In this document: positions 36,341 through 46,367 of the stretch, in pieces
Layout: each line of letters opens with the position of its first letter
Position numbering within the stretch: the stretch's first letter is position 1
Source: Prochlorococcus sp. MIT 1341
Lineage (GTDB): Bacteria; Cyanobacteriota; Cyanobacteriia; PCC-6307; Cyanobiaceae
NCBI RefSeq assembly: GCF_034092415.1
Contig: NZ_CP139304.1
Span: 1-64,000 of the forward strand
DNA length: 64,000 nt
Direction of reading: 5' to 3'
Translations under genes and position numbers: made by a program
The notes under the pieces: generated by a model
Seen by the model: the letters and a program-made list of their open reading frames with translations, nothing else
Database searches by the model: none
Told to the model about the DNA's origin: nothing

Positions 36341-37288
36341 TTACCCAGTTGTGTATGGCTGCCAGTGGCTTCCTGTTGTCTGGAGGCTAAGAACAGGAGC
36401 CCTGCTGGCTACACCAGCAGCTTCCCATGCCTTAACCATAGCCTGACTTACTGTTCGTCCGGCACTTTCTGGGCATAGAGCAAGAAGACTTGGTCCTGCG
36501 CCACTTATTACACAGCCCCAAGCCCCTGATTCTATTGCGGCTTCCCTAACAGCTAATCCTCCTTTGATTAGCCTCCATCTGTATGGTTCATGAAGCCTGT
36601 CATGCATTCCATCTGCAATTAAGTCCCCATTGCCGGTCCTCAGTCCCTGTAGAAGAAGAGTTAACGCACCAAGATTTACTACTGAGTCCTCAATTGGAAT
36701 TGTTTTTGGCATTGCTCGTCTTGCTTCGCTAGTGCTTAAACGAATTGAAGGAATCGCAACCACGGCTTTTACTGAATTCGACCATTCGCATCGAACAACT
36801 CTCCACCTATCAGAAAACGCCTTTGCGGTGATGCATAGTCCGCCCAGTAGGGATGGAACGACATTGTCAGGATGTCCCTCGATATCTATTGCCAGTTCTA
36901 ATAGTTTTTCTTTCTTCAATGGGTTCCCTATTAGTGCATTAGCACCAACAAGACCAGCAACTATTGCTGTTGCACTGCTTCCTAATCCTCTTGCTGGCGG
37001 GACAGCGAGCCTTACACGAGCTTGTAACCCAAAAGGCTCTTGCCTCGCTGTTTTCCAGACTCTTTGCGCGGATTTATAAACAAGGTTCTCAGGGCCTCCT
37101 CGGAGATGACTTCCTTCGCTACCTTCAATAATTAGTTCAAACCTTTCGCCATCCCCTTCGACCCTTTGCATCTCAAAGCGATTGTTGAGATCGAGAGCTG
37201 CGCCTAGGCAGTCAAAACCTGGCCCAAGGTTGGCTGTAGTAGACGGAACGTCCACTAAAACTTTTTGACCAATGCGCGGTTGCGCCAT
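36341..37288 (-). CDS. thrB: homoserine kinase
   Basis: ThrB phosphorylates homoserine in threonine synthesis. GHMP kinase motifs are present: the substrate loop VDVPSTTANLGPGFDCLGAAL, the ATP-binding PPARGLGSSATAIVAGL, and the C-terminal GAWGCVISGAGPSLLAL. Length 315 is typical. It lies 13 bases downstream of the glk gene on the same strand. Confidence 0.96.
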   Translation of the reverse strand: MAQPRIGQKVLVDVPSTTANLGPGFDCLGAALDLNNRFEMQRVEGDGERFELIIEGSEGSHLRGGPENLVYKSAQRVWKTARQEPFGLQARVRLAVPPARGLGSSATAIVAGLVGANALIGNPLKKEKLLELAIDIEGHPDNVVPSLLGGLCITAKAFSDRWRVVRCEWSNSVKAVVAIPSIRLSTSEARRAMPKTIPIEDSVVNLGALTLLLQGLRTGNGDLIADGMHDRLHEPYRWRLIKGGLAVREAAIESGAWGCVISGAGPSLLALCPESAGRTVSQAMVKAWEAAGVASRAPVLSLQTTGSHWQPYTTG

Positions 37289-37301
37289 TCTCGTTTATCT
37301 T

Positions 37302-38360
37302 TCAGCCCATCCTCCCACTTTGATAAGCCATTTTGTGGGCTTTACATGCGGCACTAAAGAGTCCTAATTCTTGATCGATCAAGGCTGTGACAGGGATACC
37401 CTTCAAAAACTCAGTGAAACGTCCTTTATTGCGAAGCGCTTCTAGAAAAGTTTTAGATCTAAGCCCATCTATTTGCTTGGGAGTAGTGCCACCACTCAGC
37501 CAAAGGCCCGAGTAGCAAAGTTCGTGTAAGGCAATATCGCCTACAGCTGATCCATAGGCACTTAGCCATATCCTTAGGGCCTTTTTCATCAAGGGATCAC
37601 CTTTTTTGGCAGCATGTGAGGCAAGAGAAGGTAGATCTGATTGGCTATTAATATGAGATTTCTCGGAATTCCAGATTGTTGCAACCTCATGAAGTGGGTG
37701 TGAAACATTGGCTTTTTTAGTGAGAATCCACTTGGCAATATTTCCTAAACCAGTTCCACTAACTATTCGCTCAACGGACAGACGATCTATGTTAAGGTCT
37801 TCTTTTATCCATTTAGATAATTCCCATTCCTCTTGATTACGAGGGGCAAACTCGACATGCCCACCTTCACTAGGAAGAGCTATTACTCCCTCATTTGTTC
37901 TTAAACCTCTCGCTATTCCTAGTCCTGTGCCTGCCCCAACAATTGTAAAAACACCTTTGGAAAGCCTTTGCTTTTTATTAGACTGAATTTCAATTATTTG
38001 ATCTTGGTTTAGGAAATCTAGGCCATAAACTAGAACTTCAAAATCATTTATTATCTCAATATCATCAACTTCAGAAGTCTTGCATATTTCTTCTAAGTCT
38101 AATTTCCATGGAAGGTTTGTTATTTTTACTGATTCCCCTTCTAATCGCCCTGCCACTGCAAGGCAACCATGACTGGGCTTCGTAATCTCAGGAGGTATAT
38201 TCTGCACAAAGTGAGAAATAACTTCCTCCAGTGAAGACCAGTCAGAAGAAAAATACTTCTTCCTATATTTTTGAATAGGGACAATGTCCCATTCATATAT
38301 GGCAAGAAGTATTTTTGTCCCTCCAATGTCACCAGCCAGAAGGTTTAACTTTTTATTCAT
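37302..38360 (-). CDS. glk: glucokinase
   Basis: The 352-residue ATP-dependent glucokinase (Glk family, not ROK) has the phosphate-1 motif LAGDIGGTKILLAIYEW, the substrate segment INDFEVLVYGL, the phosphate-2 motif VGAGTGLGIARGL and the EGGHVEFAPRNQEEWEL segment. It makes glucose 6-phosphate for catabolism or glycogen. A 14-bp perfect palindrome ends 13 bases before its ATG. thrB follows 13 bases after its stop. Confidence 0.94.
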   Translation of the reverse strand: MNKKLNLLAGDIGGTKILLAIYEWDIVPIQKYRKKYFSSDWSSLEEVISHFVQNIPPEITKPSHGCLAVAGRLEGESVKITNLPWKLDLEEICKTSEVDDIEIINDFEVLVYGLDFLNQDQIIEIQSNKKQRLSKGVFTIVGAGTGLGIARGLRTNEGVIALPSEGGHVEFAPRNQEEWELSKWIKEDLNIDRLSVERIVSGTGLGNIAKWILTKKANVSHPLHEVATIWNSEKSHINSQSDLPSLASHAAKKGDPLMKKALRIWLSAYGSAVGDIALHELCYSGLWLSGGTTPKQIDGLRSKTFLEALRNKGRFTEFLKGIPVTALIDQELGLFSAACKAHKMAYQSGRMG

Positions 38361-38373
38361 GCTTGCAAGTTAG

Positions 38374-38387
38374 CTAAAACGTTTTAG
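38374..38387. promoter_or_regulatory. 14-bp palindrome upstream of glk, possible operator
   Basis: CTAAAACGTTTTAG is perfectly self-complementary with a central CG. This matches the general shape of LacI/GalR-family operators (A-rich half sites around CG). It lies 13 bases before the glk ATG, where a bound repressor would block transcription or initiation. Whether a LacI-family regulator exists in this genome cannot be seen here. Confidence 0.45.
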
Positions 38388-38461
38388 AAAATCAATATCT
38401 AATTGGTCTCTATGTATTTTCTTTGGAATTTCTTTTCGGACACTTTGGAGTAGATCTACTG

Positions 38462-40384
38462 TTAATTTGTTTTGATATTTCCCAGTCTTGAAATTTCTTT
38501 GTCCATTAACTTTCTGAAGTTTTCTAGTTTCATTCCACCTAAATCTTCGCCTCCTAAAGTCCTTACTGCTATTAGATTTTTGTTTTCTTCCTCGTCTCCA
38601 ATGATCAATAGGAATGGTATTTTTTGTAATGTATGCTCTCTAATTTTAAAACCTATTTTCTCATTGCGTAAATCAATGTTTACTCTGTAGCCAGAATTCT
38701 TCAGCTTGCTAAGCAGTTTTTGGCAATACTTAGAATTCCTATCTGTAATTGACATTATCATTATTTGTATAGGTGCTAGCCAGACGGGGAACCTGCCTGC
38801 ATAATGTTCAATTAAAATTCCTATAAATCTTTCAAATGAGCCCAGGATTGCTCTATGTAACATTACAGGGTTCTTCCTACTATTGTCTTCTGCAATATAA
38901 GTTGCACCTAGCCTTTCTGGCATGGAAAAATCTACTTGGATAGTCCCACATTGCCATACTCTTCCAAGGCAATCTCTTAGAGAAAATTCAATTTTAGGCC
39001 CATAAAAAGCTCCTTCGCCTGGGAGGAGCTCCCAGTTAAGACCTTTTGCTTCAAGAGCATCTGAGAGGGCTTTTTCAGATTTATCCCAAATCTGCTCACT
39101 GCCAACTCGTTTATCAGGTCTTGTAGATAATTTTATGAGTATTGAATCAAAGCCAAAGGCCTTGTAGACTTTAAATACTAGATCAATAAAATTAGATACT
39201 TCTTCTTGAATTTGTAATTCTGTGCAAAAGATATGTGCATCGTCTTGTACAAAATTTCTGACTCTCATTAACCCATGCAATGCTCCAGATGGTTCGTTTC
39301 TGTGGCATGAACCAAACTCGGACAACCTTAGTGGGAGATCTCTATAGCTCTTAAGATTTCTATTGAAGACTTGTATGTGGCAAGGACAGTTCATTGGCTT
39401 TATTGCATACTCTCTATTCTCTGATGTTGTTGTAAACATTTCATCTTTGAATTTGTCCCAATGACCAGATTTCTCCCATAGAGTCCTATCAACTGCTTGA
39501 GGTGTTTTTATCTCTTCGTAGCCATTAGCTTGCAATTCATTTCTTATATATGTTTCTAGAGTTTGATATATACTCCAGCCTTTAGGGTGCCAAAATATCA
39601 TTCCTGGAGACTCCTCTTGAGTATGAAATAGGGACATCTGCTTGGCTATTTTTCGATGGTCTCTCTTTTCGGCCTCTTCTATCATTTCCAAGTGTTTTCT
39701 TAGTTCCTTAGTTGATGACCATGCTGTTCCATAGATTCGCTGTAGCATTTCATTTTTAGAATCCCCTCTCCAGTAAGCTCCAGAGACCTTCATTAATTTG
39801 AAGTGTTTAAGATGTCTTGTATTGGGGACATGTGGTCCTCTGCACATATCAACATACTCTTGATGATAATAGAGCTTTATTTCCTCATCTCTAGGGATTT
39901 CATTTACTATATCTATTTTATAATTTTCGTCCCTTTCTTTAAAGGTTCTTAGCGCTTGTTCTTTTGTCACTACTTTTACGATAATTTCATAATTTAGTTT
40001 TATTAGCTCTTCCATCCTTTCTTGGATGGAGATTAAATCATCAGGAGTAAATGCCTTTTTGTAGGCGATATCATAATAAAATCCATCTTTTATTACTGGG
40101 CCTATTGCCATTTTTGCTGTTGGATATAATTGTTTGACTGCGTGGCCAACAAGATGAGCACAAGAGTGTCTTATTGTTTCTATTCCTTCCTGATCCCTAG
40201 ATGTAATTATATTGACTACAGCATCATCTTTAATTGGGATGCAGGTATCGATTAAATTACCATTAACTTTTCCCGCAACTGCAGCTTTAGCAAGTCCTGC
40301 CCCAATGCTTTCAGCAACTTCCATAGTAGTAACTGGATCATTGAACTTCTTCTGACTTCCATCAGGCAGGGTAATTAGTGGCAT
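38462..40384 (-). CDS. thrS: threonyl-tRNA synthetase
   Basis: ThrS charges tRNA-Thr. Domains in order: TGS (residues 1-60), editing domain with [16 protein letters not shown] and the later [15 protein letters not shown], class II catalytic core (motif 2 region [22 protein letters not shown], zinc cysteine in [10 protein letters not shown], motif 3 [17 protein letters not shown]), and an anticodon-binding domain. Length 640 is normal and the editing domain appears complete. Confidence 0.97.
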   Translation of the reverse strand: MPLITLPDGSQKKFNDPVTTMEVAESIGAGLAKAAVAGKVNGNLIDTCIPIKDDAVVNIITSRDQEGIETIRHSCAHLVGHAVKQLYPTAKMAIGPVIKDGFYYDIAYKKAFTPDDLISIQERMEELIKLNYEIIVKVVTKEQALRTFKERDENYKIDIVNEIPRDEEIKLYYHQEYVDMCRGPHVPNTRHLKHFKLMKVSGAYWRGDSKNEMLQRIYGTAWSSTKELRKHLEMIEEAEKRDHRKIAKQMSLFHTQEESPGMIFWHPKGWSIYQTLETYIRNELQANGYEEIKTPQAVDRTLWEKSGHWDKFKDEMFTTTSENREYAIKPMNCPCHIQVFNRNLKSYRDLPLRLSEFGSCHRNEPSGALHGLMRVRNFVQDDAHIFCTELQIQEEVSNFIDLVFKVYKAFGFDSILIKLSTRPDKRVGSEQIWDKSEKALSDALEAKGLNWELLPGEGAFYGPKIEFSLRDCLGRVWQCGTIQVDFSMPERLGATYIAEDNSRKNPVMLHRAILGSFERFIGILIEHYAGRFPVWLAPIQIMIMSITDRNSKYCQKLLSKLKNSGYRVNIDLRNEKIGFKIREHTLQKIPFLLIIGDEEENKNLIAVRTLGGEDLGGMKLENFRKLMDKEISRLGNIKTN

Positions 40385-40419
40385 GGCTGATTATTTAAGT
40401 TATTGATTAGTGGGTTGGC

Positions 40420-41433
40420 TTAGGGTGATAAGAACCCTAGAGCTTTGCGAACTCGATAAAGTGTATTTTGAGCGGTTTCTTCAGCTTTGTTTTTACCTTT
40501 ATTCAGGATAAGGTATAAATCTTCTGGGTTCTCTCTTAGTTTTTTATACTTTTCTTGGATTGGCTCTAGTGCAGAGATAGTCGCGTCAGTAAGAAGGGGT
40601 TTGAATTTCCCCCAACCCATTTCCGAACATTCTTTTTGTGCCAGATCTTGAGTTTTATTTGTAAGAATTGCATAGATACCTAGTAAATTCTCTGCTTCGG
40701 GGCGCTCCGGATTACCAAATTCGAGACCCATGTGGGGATCTGTTTTGGCACGTTTAATTTTTTTGCGGACTAACTCAGGTGGATCTAGAAGATTAATTCT
40801 ACTGCTTTCATTTTCATCGCTTTTACTCATTTTTCTTTGACCATCACTAAGACTCATGATTCGTGATCCCATTTTTAGGATCAAGGGTTTAGGAACCTTA
40901 AGGATGTTGTTTTCCTTATTGCTTCCAAATCTTGCATTGATGCGTTGTTGGGCGATGTCTCTTGCTAGCTCAAGATGTTGTTTTTGATCTTCTCCAACAG
41001 GTACAAAATCTGCGTCATAAAGGAGAATGTCAGAAGCCATTAGAACTGGGTAATCAAGAAGCCCTACAGATACATTTTCTCCTTGCTTAATAGACTTTTC
41101 TTTGAACTGGATCATTCTTTCTAACCAGTTCAAAGGAGTAACACAATTCAGTAGCCAGCAGAGCTCACTATGAGCGCTGATATGGCTTTGGACAAAGATC
41201 GTGCATTTAGAAGGGTCAATACCGCACGCTACATAGAGAGCTGCTGTTGAGAGGGTGTTTTCAGCAAGTCTTTTGGGATCATGTGGGGTCGTTATTGCAT
41301 GAAGATCAACTACGCAGAAGAATGTTTCATGGTTTTCTTGCAGTGCAGTCCAATTTCTTATGGCGCCTAGCCAATTGCCAAGATGAAGTGATCCAGTGGG
41401 TTGTACACCGGATAGAACGCGAGGGCGCTCCAT
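40420..41433 (-). CDS. trpS: tryptophanyl-tRNA synthetase
   Basis: TrpS charges tRNA-Trp. The class I HIGH motif appears as HLGN (residues 17-20, in PTGSLHLGNWLG), KMSKS is intact (about residue 201-205), and GEDQKQHLELARDIAQ is the family dimer and Trp-binding segment. Length 337 is normal. It starts 3 bases after the stop of the upstream gene at 41437, so the two form an operon. Confidence 0.97.
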   Translation of the reverse strand: MERPRVLSGVQPTGSLHLGNWLGAIRNWTALQENHETFFCVVDLHAITTPHDPKRLAENTLSTAALYVACGIDPSKCTIFVQSHISAHSELCWLLNCVTPLNWLERMIQFKEKSIKQGENVSVGLLDYPVLMASDILLYDADFVPVGEDQKQHLELARDIAQQRINARFGSNKENNILKVPKPLILKMGSRIMSLSDGQRKMSKSDENESSRINLLDPPELVRKKIKRAKTDPHMGLEFGNPERPEAENLLGIYAILTNKTQDLAQKECSEMGWGKFKPLLTDATISALEPIQEKYKKLRENPEDLYLILNKGKNKAEETAQNTLYRVRKALGFLSP

Positions 41434-41436
41434 CTT

Positions 41437-42027
41437 TTAGCCCTCTTTAGGAGTGCTTTTTACTTGATCTTCTATCTGGGTGTTTTTGGGAGTGCCAGAT
41501 TCCTGCTCTTCAATTTTCAAAGAAGGGCTTTCAATGCCTGATTCTTGTTGAGGAATATCATCTTCTTTTAAAATTTCTTCTTCAGGAGGAGGAGATTCTT
41601 GTGATTCTTGATGAGAATTTTTAGGTTGTGGTTTGTCAGGTCTTGCAAAAGGATTAGGTTTGTTTTCACCTTTCCTTGGATTATTAAAACCACCTTTTCT
41701 AGAAAAGTTAGAGCTCTCGTCTCTTCGCCCAACTTTGTGTTGGTCTTGAGATTTGGATAGCTCTAGTACTTCATCAAGTTTTCCTTCTTCAAGCATTTGT
41801 CCCAAAGTCCTTAGGGAAAATCCCAGAACTGCAACTGTAGAACGAAGGTTGAAGGCTTCTTGAAGTGCACGAGCAGAGCGCATTTCATTATCGCTAAGGC
41901 GAATTTTAAATCCACCTCCATCTCTATTGCCAGGACCCCGCCCTCCTCGGAATCCGGCTTGTCGGTTTTCTCGAGAGCCGTAAGAGTTCCTTTCTCTTTG
42001 CTGCGGATCGCTGTATGAATCCGTCAT
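41437..42027 (-). CDS. conserved cyanobacterial protein with disordered flanks
   Basis: The 196-residue protein has a Gly- and Arg-rich N-terminus (RQAGFRGGRGPGNRDGGGF), a short conserved core (residues about 40-85: FKIRLSDNEMRSARALQEAF and VLGFSLRTLGQMLEEGKLDE), and a long Pro-, Glu- and Ser-rich tail predicted disordered. The RGG-like start suggests RNA or nucleic-acid contact, but that is inference. It is directly upstream of trpS. No family name is known to me. Confidence 0.75.
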   Translation of the reverse strand: MTDSYSDPQQRERNSYGSRENRQAGFRGGRGPGNRDGGGFKIRLSDNEMRSARALQEAFNLRSTVAVLGFSLRTLGQMLEEGKLDEVLELSKSQDQHKVGRRDESSNFSRKGGFNNPRKGENKPNPFARPDKPQPKNSHQESQESPPPEEEILKEDDIPQQESGIESPSLKIEEQESGTPKNTQIEDQVKSTPKEG

Positions 42028-42260
42028 TGTGTTGCTTTTGCTTATGCCAAATTGTTGCTCATACTAGGGGCAAATGTCGAATAATTTTCACCCTCGGGTA
42101 CGGATTTGGTATTGGGAAACCTTAAAAACCTCTTTCTGAAAGCTTTGAAAATCTTTTGTTGATTTTTTTGCTCGTTTGTGACCTTCTTCAAAGAGTGGGG
42201 CAAATATAATTTGCCTTTGGCGTTAATTGAGCTAAGAAGAATGAAATACCCTTAGGCGAA

Positions 42261-43616
42261 GTGAAATTTCTATCTCTGCCTTCCGCTCCTTTTGCACCTT
42301 CTTTAAATCATCTTGGCAAATGGGCACTATTGCTTGGAACTTTGTTGTTTGGTCAATGGTTTTTCAATGATGTTGTTCATATACCTGGAGGTGGGTTAGG
42401 ACTTCTCTTTGCAGGTGCAGGTTTTTGGTGGCTATCCAAGCCTTTGGTTGCAAAATTTGAGGCACCCATAACTATTCAAGGATGGGTTAGAAAATGTGAG
42501 GAGGTCTTGAAAGATTTCGAAGAACTAGATGAGGATTCCTCTCCCCAGCAAATTAATCAGCGAGCTTTGCTTCTTAAGCAAATAACAGAAAGGTCGGGTC
42601 CTCAAGATATTGCTTTGGTTACTTCTATTGGAGGATCTCTACCGGAGAAAGACTCTTTTCAGAAAGGGTTTGCCCCTCTTTCTACTCTCACTTTTTCCTG
42701 GTCAAGTCCTTTGCCATTGGCAGATGAAGCATGGCTATGGCCAGATGAGTTGCATCAGAAGGATGTTGTTCTGTATTTCTTGCCTTTGCCATTAAGGGCT
42801 GCCGATCTTCTTTGGCTTGAAAATGTTCCCAACTCACAGCCCTCGTGGATTGTTGTTACCTGGAAGGATTCTGAAGCATGGTCTGATCAGCTAAAAACAC
42901 TTCAAGCTCAATTACCTCATAGATGGACTGGTCGTGTTATTAGGTTGTCAGAAAGCGAGGTGCAGGATTCAGTTCAAAGAGCATTGCTTCCGGTTAGAGA
43001 TTGTTTGGAGAATTCCAAAAAGAATCTCGAGAACACTAAACATAGATTGCTTTCAAAATTACATTCCACTTGGCAGGCAGAACTAGAGAATCTTCGTCGA
43101 GAACGCTTCAGAAGCATCCAAAAGAGAACACAATGGATGGTTGCAGGGGCTGTTTTTGCTTCTCCAGTCCCCTCTACAGATTTACTCGCTGTTGCCGTAG
43201 TGAATGGATTAATGATTAAGGAGATGACAAAAATATGGTCATGTCCTTGGAAACCAGAAGTCATGCAAATAGCTGCTCGTCAACTGGCTGGCGCAGCAAT
43301 TGCACAAGGTGTTGTTGAATGGAGTGGCCAAGCTTTGATCTCTGCATCCAAATTAGATGGGGGGAGCTGGGTGGCTGCTGGCACACTTCAGGCTCTTAAT
43401 GCAGCTTATTTAACTCGTGTTGTAGGTAGATCAATGGCAGATTGGCTCGCCTTAAATAGTGGTGTAGAAGAGCCTGATCTCGAGGCCTTGAAGTTGAAGT
43501 CATCTGAATTGGTTGCAAATGCCGCTGAGAAGGAACGAGTCGATTGGTCCGCTTTCCTAAAGCAATCAAGAGATTGGCTTAGTGAAAGGGCAATACCATT
43601 GGCCTTTAATTCCTGA
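42261..43616 (+). CDS. DUF697-type membrane protein (YcjF-like)
   Basis: The 451-residue protein starts with GTG. It has a hydrophobic N-terminal hairpin (LGKWALLLGTLLFGQWF and IPGGGLGLLFAGAGFWWL), a soluble middle part, and a C-terminal DUF697 segment (WMVAGAVFASPVPSTDLLAVAVVNGLMIKEMTKIWS). DUF697 proteins often carry a GTPase domain; here no P-loop is visible in the middle part, so it appears to be a GTPase-less form. Function unknown. Confidence 0.75.
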   Translation: MKFLSLPSAPFAPSLNHLGKWALLLGTLLFGQWFFNDVVHIPGGGLGLLFAGAGFWWLSKPLVAKFEAPITIQGWVRKCEEVLKDFEELDEDSSPQQINQRALLLKQITERSGPQDIALVTSIGGSLPEKDSFQKGFAPLSTLTFSWSSPLPLADEAWLWPDELHQKDVVLYFLPLPLRAADLLWLENVPNSQPSWIVVTWKDSEAWSDQLKTLQAQLPHRWTGRVIRLSESEVQDSVQRALLPVRDCLENSKKNLENTKHRLLSKLHSTWQAELENLRRERFRSIQKRTQWMVAGAVFASPVPSTDLLAVAVVNGLMIKEMTKIWSCPWKPEVMQIAARQLAGAAIAQGVVEWSGQALISASKLDGGSWVAAGTLQALNAAYLTRVVGRSMADWLALNSGVEEPDLEALKLKSSELVANAAEKERVDWSAFLKQSRDWLSERAIPLAFNS

Positions 43617-43647
43617 AAACATCTAATACTTTCAAAAAATCGATTAT

Positions 43648-43679
43648 TGCCCAAAATGCTCAATAAGAGCTTTTTGGCA
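43648..43679 (+). terminator. candidate terminator hairpin after the DUF697 gene
   Basis: Between the DUF697 stop and the mntC-type start, TGCC-AAAA-GCTC pairs with GAGC-TTTT-GGCA around loop AATAA, with one mismatch and one bulge. There is no long U-tract after it, so I rate it moderate. It would separate the upstream gene from the metal transporter operon. Confidence 0.4.
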
Positions 43680-43724
43680 ACCTAAGCTGGTCCATAATCA
43701 TTTATTGAATTTTTAATAGTACTT

Positions 43725-44699
43725 TTGGGCTCCCTTCTCTCTAAAAGAAAAATTTTCACAGGGCTGTTTTTGTTGTCGTTTACCCTTCTAGTCGCTTGTG
43801 GAAGAACGATGAGAGGAGTAAGTAGAAGCGTTGATGACAATAAACCACTTGTCTTGACTACATTTACTATTCTTGCTGATATGGCGAGGAATGTTTCAGG
43901 TGATCTAATTAGAGTCAGGTCAATAACAAAGCTCGGAGCTGAAATTCATGGATATCAACCTACTCCTAGTGATTTAGTTAAAGCCTCTGGAGCAGATTTG
44001 ATTATTGAGAATGGTCTTGGACTAGAGCTTTGGGCTCAAAAGTATGTTGCTGCTGCTGGAAATATTCCTAAGGTCATTCTTAGTGATGGGATAAACCCCT
44101 TAATGATTGAAGGTGATGCTTATGCAGGAAAACCTAATCCACATGTCTGGATGTCGCCTAGTAAAGCAATAGATTATGTCGATAAGCTTGTTGAGGCATT
44201 TATTATTCTTTATCCGGAAGGAAGGAATACATTTTTGAAAAATGGCTCTAAATATAAGCAGAAGCTTCATGCTCTTGATGCAGAGCTGCGTTCTTCTCTT
44301 TCCTCAATACCAAAGGAAAGAAGGATATTGGTCACTTGTGAAGGAGCTTTTAGTTATTTAGCTAAGGATTACGGTATGGATGAGGCGTATTTATGGCCTG
44401 TAAATGCAGAAAGTCAAGTGACTCCTAGGAGGATGCTTAATTTGATTAAGACTGTAAAAGCAAGGCAGGTACCAGCTATTTTTTGCGAGAGTACTGTTAG
44501 CTCTAAAGCTCAACGTGAGGTCGCCAAGGCCAGTGGCTCAAGTTTTGGAGGTATTTTTTACGTTGATTCTCTTTCAGAAGAGTCTGGTCCAGCACCTACC
44601 TTGCTTGAATTAATGCGCCATAATGTGTCGTTAATTGTGGATGGGCTTACAGTTAGGGGTGAACTTGAGAACGCTACAAAACCCATAGATGATTTATAA
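43725..44699 (+). CDS. mntC: manganese-type ABC transporter, substrate-binding lipoprotein
   Basis: This is a cluster A-I metal-binding protein for periplasmic Mn2+ (or Zn2+). It has a lipoprotein signal (lipobox LVAC, Cys25) and the likely metal ligands: His in AEIHGYQPTPSD, His in PNPHVWMSPSK, Glu in FCESTVSSKAQ and Asp in FYVDSLSEE. It lacks the His-rich loop common in ZnuA, which favours manganese. The start is TTG at 43725 without a clear ribosome binding site. mntA follows 2 bases after its stop. Confidence 0.88.
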   Translation: MGSLLSKRKIFTGLFLLSFTLLVACGRTMRGVSRSVDDNKPLVLTTFTILADMARNVSGDLIRVRSITKLGAEIHGYQPTPSDLVKASGADLIIENGLGLELWAQKYVAAAGNIPKVILSDGINPLMIEGDAYAGKPNPHVWMSPSKAIDYVDKLVEAFIILYPEGRNTFLKNGSKYKQKLHALDAELRSSLSSIPKERRILVTCEGAFSYLAKDYGMDEAYLWPVNAESQVTPRRMLNLIKTVKARQVPAIFCESTVSSKAQREVAKASGSSFGGIFYVDSLSEESGPAPTLLELMRHNVSLIVDGLTVRGELENATKPIDDL

Positions 44700-44701
44700 A
44701 A

Positions 44702-45490
44702 ATGAAGAATACTTTTCGTGGTTCTCCATCAGATGAATTTTTGAGAATAGAAGCAGATCAACTATGTGTTGATTACAACGGAATGGTCGCGCTTTATGAC
44801 GCAAGCCTCGACTTAAGAGCGGGATGTATTTGTGGCCTTGTTGGAATGAATGGAGCAGGTAAATCTACTTTTATTAAAGCACTTATGGGTTTTGTAAGGC
44901 CCTCAAGAGGGAGCATTAAAATTAATGGTCTCCCTTTGCATAGGGCACAACGAGAACAATCTGTTGCCTATGTTCCTCAAAATGAAGGAATCGATTGTTC
45001 GTTTCCTGTGAGTGTTTGGGATGTTGTCATGATGGGCCGTTATGGCTCTATGAATCTTATGCGGGTACCAAGAGAGTCAGATAGGAAGGCTGTGCACCAT
45101 GCGCTTGAAAGAGTTGAGTTATCTCAATTGCGAAATAGGCCTATAGGAACACTTTCTGGTGGACAAAGGAAAAGGGCTTTTTTAGCGAGAGCTATTGCGC
45201 AGCGAGCGTCTGTTCTTTTACTTGATGAACCATTTAGTGGAGTTGATATTCGGACAGAAAAGATGATGGCAGAATTATTTAGACAATTTAAACAAGAAGG
45301 GAGGTCAATATTGATATCTACCCACGATCTGAGTCATGTTAGAGATTTTTGTGATTTGGTTGTTTTGATAAACAAAACTGTTTTAGCCTATGGAAAGACT
45401 TCAGAGATATTTACCCCGGAAAATCTCACGATGACTTTTGGAGGGATGCCTCCAGATTTGCTTTCGGGCACATCATCACTAGATCAATAA
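44702..45490 (+). CDS. mntA: manganese-type ABC transporter, ATPase subunit
   Basis: The 262-residue ATPase shows Walker A GMNGAGKSTF, the ABC signature LSGGQRKRAFLARAIAQ, Walker B VLLLDEPFSGVD and the switch histidine in LISTHDLSHV. It energises the permease encoded 5 bases downstream. The operon order, substrate-binding protein then ATPase then permease, matches manganese transport systems of cyanobacteria; metal identity is inferred. Confidence 0.92.
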   Translation: MKNTFRGSPSDEFLRIEADQLCVDYNGMVALYDASLDLRAGCICGLVGMNGAGKSTFIKALMGFVRPSRGSIKINGLPLHRAQREQSVAYVPQNEGIDCSFPVSVWDVVMMGRYGSMNLMRVPRESDRKAVHHALERVELSQLRNRPIGTLSGGQRKRAFLARAIAQRASVLLLDEPFSGVDIRTEKMMAELFRQFKQEGRSILISTHDLSHVRDFCDLVVLINKTVLAYGKTSEIFTPENLTMTFGGMPPDLLSGTSSLDQ

Positions 45491-45495
45491 ATTAG

Positions 45496-46362
45496 ATGAG
45501 CGATATTTTTTCTTCGTTAGCGATATTCTCCTGGTTGACTGAACCATTAAGCCATGAATTTATGCGCAGGGCTCTTTTAATTAGTGCCGTTGTTGGAGGG
45601 GTTTGTGGTCTTCTTTCCTGTTATATGACTTTGAAGGGTTGGGCCTTGATGGGAGATGCTGTCTCTCATGCTGTTATGCCAGGTGTGGTTGTTGCTTATG
45701 CGCTTGGCTTGCCATTCTCTATTGGTGCATTTGTCTTTGGAGTTGGATCTGTTGCTCTTATTGGATTTATAAAGCAGAAATCTCGTGTCAAAGAAGACAC
45801 TGTTATTGGACTAGTTTTTACAGGTTTTTTTGCTCTTGGCTTAGTACTTGTCTCAAAGATCAAGAGCAATATTGACTTGATGCATATTCTTTTTGGAAGT
45901 CCTTTGGGGATATCTAATGAAGACCTTCGGCAAACGCTAATAATTGCTGTGATTGTTCTATTGGTTCTTGTTGTTTTCCGAAGAGATTTGATGCTTTATT
46001 GCTTTGATCCAACGCACGCACGATCAATAGGGATAAATACAGGTTTACTGCACTATTTGTTATTATCTTCTTTGTCCCTAACTGCTGTTGTAGGCCTTCA
46101 GACAGTTGGGATTATCCTTGTTGTAGCAATGCTTATTACGCCTGGTGCAACTGCTTATTTATTAACTGATCGCTTTGATCGAATGACCTTTCTGGCAATT
46201 AGTAGCAGTGCCTTCTCAAGTGTTTTAGGCGTTTACATTAGTTTTTGGTCTGATATTGAGACTGGTGGAGCTATCGTTCTTGTTCAAACTTTTCTTTTCC
46301 TGATAGCATTTTTGTTTGCGCCTAGGTATGGAATTTTGATGAATAAAAATGTTTCTGCTTAA
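45496..46362 (+). CDS. mntB: manganese-type ABC transporter, permease subunit
   Basis: The 288-residue ABC-3 family permease has about eight transmembrane helices and conserved segments LMGDAVSHAVMPGVVVAYALG and LQTVGIILVVAMLITPGATAYLL. It forms the metal channel with MntA. The DUF4336 gene starts 5 bases downstream, so all four genes are probably one transcript. Confidence 0.92.
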   Translation: MSDIFSSLAIFSWLTEPLSHEFMRRALLISAVVGGVCGLLSCYMTLKGWALMGDAVSHAVMPGVVVAYALGLPFSIGAFVFGVGSVALIGFIKQKSRVKEDTVIGLVFTGFFALGLVLVSKIKSNIDLMHILFGSPLGISNEDLRQTLIIAVIVLLVLVVFRRDLMLYCFDPTHARSIGINTGLLHYLLLSSLSLTAVVGLQTVGIILVVAMLITPGATAYLLTDRFDRMTFLAISSSAFSSVLGVYISFWSDIETGGAIVLVQTFLFLIAFLFAPRYGILMNKNVSA

Positions 46363-46367
46363 TAGTT

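Noticed and set aside
37302-38360. ROK-family kinase instead of glucokinase
   Set aside because: The sequence shows the Glk-type GDIGGTK and EGGHVEFAP motifs and lacks the ROK cysteine-rich zinc signature.
42074-42139. 21-codon plus-strand ORF starting MSNNFHPRVRIWYWE upstream of the DUF697 gene
   Set aside because: Too short to support, no ribosome binding site, and the frame closes early; it could be a decayed gene but nothing confirms this.
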